This document shows positions 35,185 through 44,929 of a stretch of 64,000 bases of DNA, piece after piece; position 1 is the stretch's first letter; the number at the start of each line of letters is the position of its first letter. The notes beneath the pieces were generated by a model. The model was given only the letters and a program-made list of their open reading frames with translations, was not told where the DNA came from and ran no database searches. The position numbers and the translations under genes are program-made. The stretch is from Ruminococcus sp. HUN007 (lineage in GTDB: Bacteria > Bacillota > Clostridia > Oscillospirales > Ruminococcaceae): contig NZ_JOOA01000002.1 in NCBI RefSeq assembly GCF_000712055.1, positions 1,612,001 to 1,676,000 on the forward strand, given 5' to 3'.

Positions 35185-35751
35185 TCACATATCAATAAAA
35201 TTCTTTAACATTATCTTTCCGTCCGGAGTCATTATGGATTCCGGGTGGAACTGAACGCCGAATATCGGGTATTTCTTATGTCTTACTGCCATTACTTCGC
35301 CGTCGTCTGCAAGAGCTGTAACTTCGAGGCAGTCAGGCATTGTGGCAGGATCGGCTGCGAGTGAATGATAGCGGGCTACCGGAGCACCTTCATCTATTCC
35401 TTTAAAAAGCGGGCAGTCGTTCATGAAATTTATTACGCTCTGCTTGCCGTGCATGAGTTCCTTTGCGTAAGTTACCGTCGCACCGTAGGCTGCACATATC
35501 GCCTGATGGCCGAGGCACACACCGAGTGTCGGTATTTTTCTGCAGACCGTCTTTGCCGCTTCGATTATAACGCCGGCATCTTCCGGACGTCCCGGACCAG
35601 GTGAAAGGATGATGTGGTCAGGAGCGAGTTTTTCGATCTGCTCCACTGTCATTTCATCGTTTCTGATGACCTTAATATCCGGCTCGATCTCGCCGATGAG
35701 CTGATAAAGATTGTATGAAAAGCTGTCGTAGTTGTCAATGAGAAGTATCAT
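35185..35751 (-). CDS. trpG: Anthranilate synthase component II (glutamine amidotransferase)
   Basis: Supplies ammonia from glutamine to TrpE. 188 residues of class I amidotransferase: DNYDSFSYNL, SPGPGRP, nucleophile Cys in GVCLGHQAI (about 79), and the HPES dyad (about 168). Family relatives (PabA) are nearly identical in sequence, so it may also serve folate synthesis. The start overlaps the trpE stop. Confidence 0.94.
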   Translation of the reverse strand: MILLIDNYDSFSYNLYQLIGEIEPDIKVIRNDEMTVEQIEKLAPDHIILSPGPGRPEDAGVIIEAAKTVCRKIPTLGVCLGHQAICAAYGATVTYAKELMHGKQSVINFMNDCPLFKGIDEGAPVARYHSLAADPATMPDCLEVTALADDGEVMAVRHKKYPIFGVQFHPESIMTPDGKIMLKNFIDM

Positions 35752-37214
35752 AAGTCTGCCTCCTCTGCAAGCTTAAGTGCATTTACAACGGCTGCTGCCT
35801 TGTTTATGCTCTCCTGATATTCCTTTTCCGGTACAGAGTCGGCTACGATGCCGGCACCGCTTCTTACAAACACCTTGCCGTTTTTCTTGTACGCGATACG
35901 TATTGCAATGCACGTATCAAGATTTCCGGTGAAGTCGATATATCCGATGGCGCCGCCGTAGATGCCGCGCTTGTTGTTTTCAAGTTCTGCTATAAGTTCG
36001 CAGGCACGGATCTTCGGAGCACCTGAAAGAGTTCCGGCCGGTAAAACTGAGCTTACCGCATCGAGTCCGTCAAATTCATCACGTATCTCGCCGCGTACTG
36101 TTGAACCGATGTGCATTACGTGTGAGTAGCGTTCAATGCTGTGAAGCTTTTCAACTTCGACTGTGCCGAACCTGCTTATTCTGCCGAGGTCGTTTCTTCC
36201 GAGATCAACGAGCATGTTGTGTTCTGCGAGTTCCTTTTCATCGGCAAGAAGATCAGCTTCAAGAGCCTTGTCTTCGGCATCGGTCTTTCCTCTCGGGCGT
36301 GTGCCTGCAAGCGGGAATGTGTGGAGCACACCATTTTCAAGCTTTACAAGAGTTTCAGGTGAAGCACCTGCTATTTCAACGTCTGTTCCTGAGAAGTAAA
36401 ACATGTACGGTGAAGGATTTATTGTTCTTAATACGCGGTAGGCATTTAAAAGGCTTCCTTCATATTCAGCACTTAAGCGGTTGGAAAGAACTATCTGGAA
36501 AATGTCGCCCTCAAAAATGTGGCGCTTTGCCTTTTCTACCATTTCACAGTACTGCTCCTCATTGAAAAGCGGTGTAACTTCGCTCTTAAGATGACCTGCC
36601 GGCTCATTTTTCGGTGTGCCGTTTTTAAGGATATCAGCCATCTGACGAATCTCAAGCTTTGCCTTGTTGTATCCGGCCTCGCCTTCCTCAAGACGCATGT
36701 TTGCGATGAGGATTATCTTCTGACGGAAGTTGTCAAATGCGATGACCTTGTCAAAGAGCATAAGGTCAACGTCCTTGAAGTTTTCAGTATCTTCGGTATC
36801 TATTCTCAGCGACTTTTCCCTGTAGGAAAGAAAATCGTATGAGAAATAACCGGTAAGACCGCCTGTGAATGAAGGCAGATAGTCGAGTTTCGGGCTTCTG
36901 TAGTTTGAAAGCACCTGTCTTATCTGAACAGCCGGATCATCGGTCTTCATCTTCACATCTCCGATGGTAAGATCTTCGCCGGATGCTGTGATCGTAAGCT
37001 TCGGATCAAATCCTAAAAATGTGTAGCGTCCCCACTTTTCCTTTTCCGCTACTGATTCGAGCATGTAGCAGTGAGTGGAAATACTCTTGAGCTTTTTTAT
37101 CGCCTCGATAGGCGTGCAAATGTCTGAAAGGATCTCAAGGCTTACCGGAACAATGTCGTACTCTCCGCTCTGAGCATAGCCTTTCACAGTTTCAAAATCA
37201 GGTAAAAAATTCAT
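35748..37214 (-). CDS. trpE: Anthranilate synthase component I
   Basis: Converts chorismate to anthranilate with TrpG. 488 residues; the chorismate-binding motifs FEGDIFQIVLSNR, GASPETLV, PLAGTRPRG, DLGRNDLGR and the C-terminal GGAIGYIDF ... RIAYKK are present. I chose ATG 37214, with GGAGG 9 nt upstream and directly after the T-box terminator; the frame runs further upstream through the leader RNA without a start signal. First gene of trpEGDCFBA. Confidence 0.96.
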   Translation of the reverse strand: MNFLPDFETVKGYAQSGEYDIVPVSLEILSDICTPIEAIKKLKSISTHCYMLESVAEKEKWGRYTFLGFDPKLTITASGEDLTIGDVKMKTDDPAVQIRQVLSNYRSPKLDYLPSFTGGLTGYFSYDFLSYREKSLRIDTEDTENFKDVDLMLFDKVIAFDNFRQKIILIANMRLEEGEAGYNKAKLEIRQMADILKNGTPKNEPAGHLKSEVTPLFNEEQYCEMVEKAKRHIFEGDIFQIVLSNRLSAEYEGSLLNAYRVLRTINPSPYMFYFSGTDVEIAGASPETLVKLENGVLHTFPLAGTRPRGKTDAEDKALEADLLADEKELAEHNMLVDLGRNDLGRISRFGTVEVEKLHSIERYSHVMHIGSTVRGEIRDEFDGLDAVSSVLPAGTLSGAPKIRACELIAELENNKRGIYGGAIGYIDFTGNLDTCIAIRIAYKKNGKVFVRSGAGIVADSVPEKEYQESINKAAAVVNALKLAEEADL

Positions 37215-37247
37215 TGAAAAGCACCTCCGAAAATCTTTTGTCTGCAA

Positions 37248-37535
37248 AAACAAAAACGTCCTTGACAGACTCGTTAAAAATCTGTCAAGGACGAATAAAT
37301 TATCCGCGGTACCACCTTGATTCACAGCCTTATGCTGCGCACTTAACAGGATACTATCATATCCCTGATGCTTAACGCACATCGTAACGTCGCCGAATAC
37401 TCTGGATCAGATGATCCATTTGACTGCGCCCTCAGCGGTCCATTTGCTAACCTGTTTTTCATCCGGCTCTCAGCTTACCCGGACTCTCTGTAGAAGCATA
37501 ACTAGCTTTATCTCCGCGTCAACGGTTTTCAATGT
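37248..37535 (-). ncRNA. Tryptophan T-box leader of the trp operon
   Basis: Minus strand. The T-box sequence TGGTACCGCGG maps to 37304-37314. The specifier triplet at 37440-37442 reads TGG (tryptophan), on the 3' side of stem I before ACCGCTGAG. A 14-bp terminator stem (CGTCCTTGACAGAC and its complement, 37257-37294) with a T-run precedes trpE. Uncharged tRNA-Trp should allow read-through into the operon. Confidence 0.93.
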
Positions 37536-37540
37536 GTTCA

Positions 37541-37569
37541 TTATATCACCAAAGTCACAGCTTGTCAAT
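37541..37569 (-). promoter_or_regulatory. Promoter of the trp operon
   Basis: Minus strand -35 TTGACA (37564-37569), 17-bp spacer, -10 TATAAT (37541-37546), just before the T-box leader. Confidence 0.88.
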
Positions 37570-37589
37570 AGGTTTTATGCAAAAAATTC

Positions 37590-37616
37590 CCGTCAGTCTC
37601 AGGAAGACCGACGGGA
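37590..37616. terminator. Terminator between the adhesin gene and the trp operon
   Basis: Stem CCCGTC(A)GTCT with its complement, with T-runs on both strands; on the minus strand it ends the adhesin transcript. Confidence 0.8.
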
Positions 37617-37686
37617 TTTTTTACTGTGGATTCCGGTAAAAAACACCGGAATTCTTTTCACTGAACCGGAAAACCCTGATCAGTGA

Positions 37687-40600
37687 TCACTTATTCTTTC
37701 TCTTTAAAGCAAAGGCCATTGAAAGTGCAGAGCCTGCCATGAATATCATAGCGATTGCTGTGCTTCTGCCGTCGCCTGTGCTTGGTGTTGAAGAAACGCT
37801 CTTTGCAGTAAGCTTTGTTACTGATGTTGTTTCAGCAGGTGTTGTTTCAGGAAGAGTTGTTGTCTCTTCTGTTGTTTCCTCTGTTGTCGCTTCAGTAGTA
37901 GCTTCTGTTGTGGCTTCAGTGGTTTCCTCTGTTGTTTCTTCTGTAGTTTCTTCAGTAGTAGCCTCTGTTGTGGCTTCAGTAGTTTCCTCTGTTGTTGTAA
38001 CTGTTGTTTCAGTCAGAGTAACATCTGTTACAGGAATACCTGTATTAGCCGGACCCATTGTGAAGATAAGATCAGGGGCTGTTACTGCCGGAGTTGTTGC
38101 TTCAGTTGTAGTTACTGTTGTTGTGGCAGCTGTAGTAGTCGCCTCAGTAGTAGTAACTGTTGTAGCTTCTGTTGTTACAGTCGTAGTAACTGTTGTTGTT
38201 TCTTCAGGTGTTGTTACTGTTGTGGCAACTGTTGTTGCTTCAGGTGTAGTAACTGTTGTAGCTACTGTTGTTTCCTCAGGTGTCGTTACTGTTGTAGCCT
38301 CTGTTGTTGTTACAGTTGTAGTAACTGTTGTTGTAACTACAGGAGCAAGAGCATCTATCATTGTGATAACGCTGTCTGTTCTTCCCTTTACAACGCCGTT
38401 TTCAACAGTGAATGAGATCGATTCTGAGATCTCATATCCTTCCGGTGCCTGTGTTTCTGTAAGAACATAATCACCGTCCGGGATACCTGTAATAGTTGTT
38501 TCCTTAGCACCTGAAATGAATGAGATGCTGTCTGCGCTCTTGACAGTGTCAGTAGCGCCGCCGCTTACCTTAACTCCTGTAAGAGGTGTCTTATTGCCCT
38601 TAACTGTAAGTGTAAGCTTTGCACCCTTTATCTCTGTGCCGGCAACATCAGTCTTCTTTATAACCACTTCAGAATATTCATCCTTCATAACAACTGATGC
38701 TGCAGAAGGAATACCGTTTGTTACGGTAAATTCTGCTGATTCCGTAAGCTTGTAGCCGTCAGGAGCCTGTGTTTCCTCGATAATGTACTTACCGTCCGGA
38801 AGTCCCTTTATAACTGCAGTCTTACCAGCTTCGGAAGTCCATGAAACTGATGAACCTTCAGTCTTTATCTTAGTTGTTTCAGATGTTACTGATGTAAGAT
38901 CCTTCTTGTCTGCAGATGTGATCTTAAGTTCTGCGCCTGGTATTTCCTTGCCTGTGATATCAGTCTTGCTTACAGCGATCTCTGAGAACTCGTCGAGCAT
39001 GATAACTCTGTTGTTGTCAGTATCAACTCTTCCCTCGTTCGGCTTAGGAGCTGTTGCTGTATCGGCTGTGATAACACCGTCTGTGATGCTGAATCTGATC
39101 TTGCCTGTGAACTGTGTGAAACGGTCCGGAGCAACATTTTCAGCAAGTTCGTAGTCACCGTCAGGAAGTCCTTCGATCATTAACGCCTTGTTTCCTGAAG
39201 TCCATGTTACTGCTTTGTTTTCTGAACCTTCAACAAGCTTAAGACCTGTGTTGCCAGCAGCTGCCTTCTTAAGATCAGCAGCTTCATTCTTGGAGCCCTG
39301 CTTAAGTGTAAGAGTAAGTGTCGCACCCGGGATCTCTTCGCTCATTGCCATGTCCATCTTGCTTATCATGATCTTTGACTCAGTGTCAGTCATTACAACT
39401 GTATCTGCGTCTCCGACGAGTTCAGCATCCTTTACTGTAAACGAAACAGATTCTGTGCTGAGCGTATAACCGTCAGGTGAACGTGTCTCAGTAAGTTCAT
39501 ACTTACCATCCGGAAGTCCTGTAAGAAGTACAGGTGCCTTGCCTGAAGTAAATGATACTGAATTTTCTGTTTTTGTAAGCTTAACGTCACCGTCAGCCTG
39601 TACATTTTCAAGTGTTGCGCTGTTTGATTCCGGAGTTACGAGCTTAACTGTAAGAACAGCTCCCGGGATCTCTTCTGTTCCGTTGATATCTCTCTTGCTG
39701 ATCTTCACTTCTGAAGGAGCATCCTTCATAACGATAAGGTTCTTGTCGATACCAACTGTTACGCCATCCTTAAGAGTGAACTTAATGCTGTCTGTTACCT
39801 TGAATCCGTCAGGTGCGATGCTCTCTTCAAGAGTGTAATCACCGTCAGGAAGTCCCTTGAGTACGAAAGGTGATTTGCCTGATACCCATGAAACTGCACT
39901 GCTAAGGATCTCAGCTTCCGCAGAAGCAGTTACCTTGCTTAAGTCATTCTTTTTATCTGAAGGAATGAGTCTGAGGTGTGCGCCCGGGATCTCATCCTTG
40001 CCTGTGATATCTGTTTTGCTGATTACAACTTCGCTCGGTACTTCCTCAGCATCGATCATAACGATCTTACCGTCAGGATAACCTGTAACTACGCCGTTTT
40101 CAACTGTGAATGTGATGGATTCTGCAATAGTGTATCCTTCAGGAGCCTGTGTTTCAGTGAGTTTGTACTTACCGTCAGGAAGTCCTGTAAGAACTGCCGT
40201 TTTATCTGCTTCTGATGTCCAGGATACTCCTGCAACATATGTTTCACCATCAGAACCATCGAATCCTTCAACTATTGTGTTTACGTATTTGAAAGGTGAT
40301 ACGTTAGCCTTTACTTTACTAAGGTCCTTTTTGTCAAGTGAAGTAAGTTCCAGCTTTGCTCCGGCAATCTCCTTGCCTGCTACTGACTGCTTGCTGATCT
40401 CAACTTCTGAAAGCGCATCACGCATTTCAACGAGGTTTTCAGCATTTTCCTTAACTACACCGTTTTCAACAACGAAGCTTATTGAATCGGTAATTGTGTA
40501 ACCGTCCGGTGCTACGCTTTCTTCAAGTCTGTACTCACCGTCAGGAAGTCCCTTGAATTTTACAGGGGCATCAGCTGTTGTCCATACTGTTGCACGCTTT

Positions 40601-43600
40601 GAATCTTCTGAAAGTGTGATAGCACTGTTACCAGTCTTCTTTATCGCATCTTCAAGTGTTGTGTCAGTTGTCTTTGAAGCCTTTACAAGTGTAAGCATGA
40701 GCTTTGCACCCGGAACTTCATCAGCACCGCTTATTGCCTTCTTGCTGATCTCGATCTCAGACGGCTTGTCGAGCATTTCGACCTCTTTACCTGAAACGAG
40801 AACACCGTTTTCAACTTCAAAGCTGATGGTCTCATCACTTAATGTATATCCGTCAGGTGAAGTTGTTTCAGTAAGTGTGTACTTACCGTCAGGAAGTCCT
40901 GTAAGAACTGCTGCTGTCTTGCCTGAAGTAAATACTACCTTTGTTTCAGAAGAAACAGCATCTACAGCACCGCCGCCGACTTTGATATCCTTAAGACCTG
41001 CGCCTTTTTCAGCAGCTTCCTTAAGTTCAATCGTGAGCTTAGCACCCGGAAGTTCTTCAGTTCCGTTGATAGCCTTCTTGCTTACTGTTACTTCAGAAAG
41101 CTCGTCGATCATTACGATCTTGTTTCCTGCCAGGTTCTTTACATTACCGTTTTCAATAGTGAACTGAATGCTGTCAGTTACCTGATATCTGTCAGGAACA
41201 ACTGTTTCGGAAAGCTTATAATCGCCGTCCGGAAGTTCTGAAAGAATTGTCGGCTTTGTACCTGATGTCCACTTTACTGCTGTCTTGGCATCATTTGCAG
41301 CCTTTACAGTATCGTTTATCTGATCTTCAAGAGTTGCCTTTTCATTCTTTGCAGGCTTTATAAGTTCAAGTGTAAGTTCTGCGCCTGGGATCTCATCGCC
41401 AGTTACGTCAGACTTGCTTATTGTAACGGAAGAAGGTTTGTCAAGCATCTTTACGATGTTGCCGCCGACTGCATTTCCGTTTACTACTTCAAATTTTACT
41501 GATTCTTCATTAACAGTATATCCGTCAGGTGAAGTGATCTCAGTAAGAGTGTACTTACCGTCAGGAAGCTTTGTTAAAACTGTTTCTGTTTCTCCGGAAA
41601 CGAATGTGATCTCCTTTGCTGAAACAGTTGGATTTCCGGAAGCAGCTTCGACCTTAACGCCGAGAAGATCTGTCTTTCCTTCATCCTGCGTGATCTTAAG
41701 AGTTGCACCCGGAAGTTCCTCTGTATCGTTGATGTCTCTCTTGCTGATCTTTATCTTTGAAACTTCATCTCTCATAACGACTTTGCCGCCTTCAGCGTCA
41801 ACGTTCTTGTCGTCTGACTTGAGAAGTCCGTTTTCGATCTCAAAGTCAATGCTCTCTGTTACGAGATAGCCGTCAGGAGCTGATGTTTCTGTGAGTGTGT
41901 ACTTACCGTCAGGAAGTCCTGTAAGAACTACAGGCTTTGTTCCTGATGTCCACTTTACTGCTGTATTGTCAGCAGCTGCTGCCTTTACAGTGTCATTTAC
42001 CTGAGCCTTGAGTGAAGCAGGCTGGTGTGCAGCTTCAACAAGTGTAAGTGTAAGTTCTGCGCCTGGGATCTCGGCCGAACCGTTTACTTCCATTTTGCTT
42101 ATGCTGATCTCGGAAGGCTTGTCAAGCATTGTTACTTCATCGCCTGAAGTAAGCTTGCCGTCCTTGATGCTGAACTTTATTGTTTCGTTGTTTACTGTGT
42201 AGCCGTCAGGTGAAGTTGTTTCAGTAAGTGTGTAGTCACCGTCAGGAAGTCCTGTAATTTCAGCAGGTGTCTTGCCTGATGTGAACTTAACTGTCTTTGC
42301 ACCTGAAACTGCGTCGTTTGCACCGCCGCTTACTGTAACTTCTGTAAGTGATGAATCTGCTTCATCGGCCGGCTTGACAAGTTCAATTGTAAGGCCTGCA
42401 CCAGGAAGCTCTTCAGTGCCGTTGATCGCCTTCTTGCTTACGCTGATCTTTGATTCAGGCTTAGGAGGAACTTCTTCCACCTTGTCCTTCATAACAACAA
42501 AGTTTGTCTTTGAATCAACCACGCTGTCTTCAGGACTTGTTACTGTTGCCACTGATGATTCGACAACACCGTCAACGATCTTAAACTTAACGTCTGCTGT
42601 TACCTGATATCCGGCAGGTGCTGAAACTTCCTTGAGTCGGTATTCACCGTCAGGGAGTTTTCCGAAAACTGCAGGAGTATTTGTTGATACCCACTTTATA
42701 GTAGTATCATTGTCCTCAAGTTCGAACTTTGCATCGCCTGATTTTTTTACATCAGTGAGCTTGATGTTCGGAGTCTTTGATGACTTTTCAAGTGTGAGTG
42801 TGAGTTCCGCACCAGGAAGTTCCTTCTCATTTGTTACATCGACCTTGCTGATAGTAACCTCTGAAGGAGCGTCGATCATTTCGACCGGTGTTTCAACCTT
42901 GCCGTCCTTTACTGTGAACGGAACTGTTTCTGCATTTACTGTATATCCGTCAGGTGAAGTGAGCTCTGTGAGTTCGTAGTCACCGTCAGGAAGATTTTTA
43001 ATAGTTGTTGATTTTTCACCTGAAGTAAATGTTACCTTGTCCTTTTCAGCCTTTTCAGTACTGTTGTTCGGAGAAGTAACTTCAGAAAGATCTGCATCCT
43101 TGTCCTTAGGTGTGATAACAAGAACTGCGCCCGGGATCTCAGGACCGCCTGTGATCTCCTTCTTGCTTACTGTTATCTCTGAAACCGGCTTTTCAGGAAC
43201 CGGCTTAACTACCTTCTTAGGCGGATTGAATGTTATACTGCCGGCCTGAATACCAAAACTTTCTGCTGACTTTGATATTGTTGAACCTGAAACGTGTCCG
43301 CCGAGTTCACCTGATACATTGGCGTTCGGTGCAAGAACACTTCCCTGCATTGATCCGGTGTACTTTATGTTTTCAGCATCCGGAACATTGTAGAGGATGT
43401 GTCCGCAGAGCAGCATGTTGTCTGTGAATGAACCGTCTTCTTTTCTTGAATCCTGCTGAACGTTGAGCTTGTCAAGAACTTTTATCTGACCGCCTTCGTC
43501 AAGTACCGGATTTCCGTCGGAATCAGCTTCATACTGAACGAATTCAAGTGAGTAATGCGGCATGTCAAGATCGCCTGAGCCCGGAACATTGATGAACACA

Positions 43601-44343
43601 TACTGATCCATGATCTTGCCCGGAACATAGATCTGAATGAAGTTGGACTTCGAGAATGCTTCCCAGTCACCTTCAGGAATGTTGAAGACATTTACTCCGT
43701 CTTCCTTACCGATAAGACTGTAGGCACCCCACTGTTCCTTAAGTTCACCTGTAGGCTCATAGCCCTTGATCTCGCTTGAGAGCTGCTCTACCTTTGCAAA
43801 CTCAGCATCAAAATCAATAAGGTCATCGACAATGTAGAAATTCTTCAGATACTGCGAATAGTCATCTTTATTGATATTTGTATCGGAAGTAACGGCAAAT
43901 ATTCTATTTTCCGCACCGTTGGCAGCAGTCGGAAGTATCTGCTCGATATTTCCTCCGCCGGTGATAACGGTAGCACCCTTGCCGGTGTACTTGCTTCCGA
44001 TATCGTAAGTACCTCTTTCATTTTCAATACCGCCGCCTGCGGCAACTCGTCCTTCGATATCAGCTGACTGCTGAGGTATCGTGAACTTGTCCTTTACGAA
44101 GATCGTAAAGTCTCCGGCCATGCCAAGGAACTTGTCTTCGGCATCCGGCACGTCAAGAAGTTCGGCTTTTTTCTGTGCATTGCCTGTCACATTTTCGATC
44201 TCACTGATCGAGTCAGCTCTGTCTGCGTAAACGCTTAATGAACTGCCAAGTGTTGTGAAAGACATGAACGCCGCGGTCAGCGCACTCAGAAAACGCTTTT
44301 TCTTCTTGTCTGCGTTTCGGATCTCTTCAATCACATTAAACAC
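37687..44343 (-). CDS. Giant surface adhesin with 14 Cna_B/SpaA repeats
   Basis: 2218 residues: signal peptide after KKKKR (ends near VYA), a choice-of-anchor A-like domain (about 60-380), 14 SpaA/Cna_B-type prealbumin-fold repeats of about 105-125 residues (each with S-x-I-x-(I/V)SK at the first strand, (E/D)xPGAxL, LPDGxYxLxE and PDGYxV), a Thr/Val/Glu stalk, and a C-terminal sorting signal: TPSTGDG, hydrophobic stretch, KRKNK. The conserved Lys, Glu and Asp/Asn positions fit intramolecular isopeptide bonds. TPSTG replaces the usual LPxTG, so a variant sortase is implied. GTG 44343 with GGAGGAG 8 nt upstream is my start; 49 upstream codons lack a ribosome site. Confidence 0.9.
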   Translation of the reverse strand: MFNVIEEIRNADKKKKRFLSALTAAFMSFTTLGSSLSVYADRADSISEIENVTGNAQKKAELLDVPDAEDKFLGMAGDFTIFVKDKFTIPQQSADIEGRVAAGGGIENERGTYDIGSKYTGKGATVITGGGNIEQILPTAANGAENRIFAVTSDTNINKDDYSQYLKNFYIVDDLIDFDAEFAKVEQLSSEIKGYEPTGELKEQWGAYSLIGKEDGVNVFNIPEGDWEAFSKSNFIQIYVPGKIMDQYVFINVPGSGDLDMPHYSLEFVQYEADSDGNPVLDEGGQIKVLDKLNVQQDSRKEDGSFTDNMLLCGHILYNVPDAENIKYTGSMQGSVLAPNANVSGELGGHVSGSTISKSAESFGIQAGSITFNPPKKVVKPVPEKPVSEITVSKKEITGGPEIPGAVLVITPKDKDADLSEVTSPNNSTEKAEKDKVTFTSGEKSTTIKNLPDGDYELTELTSPDGYTVNAETVPFTVKDGKVETPVEMIDAPSEVTISKVDVTNEKELPGAELTLTLEKSSKTPNIKLTDVKKSGDAKFELEDNDTTIKWVSTNTPAVFGKLPDGEYRLKEVSAPAGYQVTADVKFKIVDGVVESSVATVTSPEDSVVDSKTNFVVMKDKVEEVPPKPESKISVSKKAINGTEELPGAGLTIELVKPADEADSSLTEVTVSGGANDAVSGAKTVKFTSGKTPAEITGLPDGDYTLTETTSPDGYTVNNETIKFSIKDGKLTSGDEVTMLDKPSEISISKMEVNGSAEIPGAELTLTLVEAAHQPASLKAQVNDTVKAAAADNTAVKWTSGTKPVVLTGLPDGKYTLTETSAPDGYLVTESIDFEIENGLLKSDDKNVDAEGGKVVMRDEVSKIKISKRDINDTEELPGATLKITQDEGKTDLLGVKVEAASGNPTVSAKEITFVSGETETVLTKLPDGKYTLTEITSPDGYTVNEESVKFEVVNGNAVGGNIVKMLDKPSSVTISKSDVTGDEIPGAELTLELIKPAKNEKATLEDQINDTVKAANDAKTAVKWTSGTKPTILSELPDGDYKLSETVVPDRYQVTDSIQFTIENGNVKNLAGNKIVMIDELSEVTVSKKAINGTEELPGAKLTIELKEAAEKGAGLKDIKVGGGAVDAVSSETKVVFTSGKTAAVLTGLPDGKYTLTETTSPDGYTLSDETISFEVENGVLVSGKEVEMLDKPSEIEISKKAISGADEVPGAKLMLTLVKASKTTDTTLEDAIKKTGNSAITLSEDSKRATVWTTADAPVKFKGLPDGEYRLEESVAPDGYTITDSISFVVENGVVKENAENLVEMRDALSEVEISKQSVAGKEIAGAKLELTSLDKKDLSKVKANVSPFKYVNTIVEGFDGSDGETYVAGVSWTSEADKTAVLTGLPDGKYKLTETQAPEGYTIAESITFTVENGVVTGYPDGKIVMIDAEEVPSEVVISKTDITGKDEIPGAHLRLIPSDKKNDLSKVTASAEAEILSSAVSWVSGKSPFVLKGLPDGDYTLEESIAPDGFKVTDSIKFTLKDGVTVGIDKNLIVMKDAPSEVKISKRDINGTEEIPGAVLTVKLVTPESNSATLENVQADGDVKLTKTENSVSFTSGKAPVLLTGLPDGKYELTETRSPDGYTLSTESVSFTVKDAELVGDADTVVMTDTESKIMISKMDMAMSEEIPGATLTLTLKQGSKNEAADLKKAAAGNTGLKLVEGSENKAVTWTSGNKALMIEGLPDGDYELAENVAPDRFTQFTGKIRFSITDGVITADTATAPKPNEGRVDTDNNRVIMLDEFSEIAVSKTDITGKEIPGAELKITSADKKDLTSVTSETTKIKTEGSSVSWTSEAGKTAVIKGLPDGKYIIEETQAPDGYKLTESAEFTVTNGIPSAASVVMKDEYSEVVIKKTDVAGTEIKGAKLTLTVKGNKTPLTGVKVSGGATDTVKSADSISFISGAKETTITGIPDGDYVLTETQAPEGYEISESISFTVENGVVKGRTDSVITMIDALAPVVTTTVTTTVTTTEATTVTTPEETTVATTVTTPEATTVATTVTTPEETTTVTTTVTTEATTVTTTEATTTAATTTVTTTEATTPAVTAPDLIFTMGPANTGIPVTDVTLTETTVTTTEETTEATTEATTEETTEETTEETTEATTEATTEATTEETTEETTTLPETTPAETTSVTKLTAKSVSSTPSTGDGRSTAIAMIFMAGSALSMAFALKRKNK

Positions 44344-44806
44344 AATCAAACTCCTCCATCTCTGATTATTTGGGCTTTGACCCATAAATATCTTATCGTA
44401 ACCACCCACCTGATACATAGCATTCATCAATTTTGTCTGTTTCCTGTTTCTGCCGAAGTGCAGAACAGTTAGCATCTGCACTTTACACATCTTGTCTCAG
44501 TAGAGTATTACTGTTAGATATTTTGAATGATTATCTCGGTGAAAACGCATGCTTTTTACATATTTTTGCATCACTTTCGATAATAATTGTATTTTATATC
44601 ATACCACAAAGTGCGGCGTATTTCAATTAAATTTTGTACCGTTTAAGCAGTTTGAGATAATTCTGTTAAATGTACACAATAGACCGGCGTTAACATATAA
44701 CTTTTTAATAAAATTATATTGACCGCAGACAAGACCTGCTTTCACCGGCAATGAAATTTGTACACAAAAATCCCCAGAACTTGTATGTTCCGGGGAGGCT
44801 GAAATT
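44344..44806. other. Long 5' leader and promoter of the adhesin gene
   Basis: A minus-strand promoter candidate, TTGAAA (44621-44626), 17-bp spacer, TATGAT (44598-44603), implies a leader of roughly 250 nt. It contains an 8-bp hairpin AGTGCAGA/TCTGCACT (44457-44482) and a GGGTCAAAGCCC element near 44375. This could hold a riboswitch, but I cannot match a known class. Right of 44630 I see nothing further until the repeat at 44807. Confidence 0.45.
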
Positions 44807-44923
44807 TTAAGGAAACGCTGATTTATTCATAAATCAGCGTGGGGGTTCGGGGCGAAGCCCCGTAAATCCCACCTTCGGAAATCCGGCGAAGCCGGATTTC
44901 AGATTTAATCAGTGTTCCCTTAA
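44807..44923. repeat. MITE-like palindromic repeat, copy 4 (full length)
   Basis: 117 bp, same orientation and internal hairpins as the copy at 7667. It ends 6 bp from the stop codon of the gene at 44930. Confidence 0.85.
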
Positions 44924-44929
44924 GTATTT

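Noticed and set aside
37215..37382. N-terminal extension of trpE into its leader.
   Set aside because: It overlaps the Trp T-box and terminator and lacks a ribosome site.
37739..42979. Many long Val/Ser/Thr-rich frames on the plus strand opposite the adhesin.
   Set aside because: They are antisense shadows of the repetitive adhesin codons, without ribosome sites, and share its repeat period.
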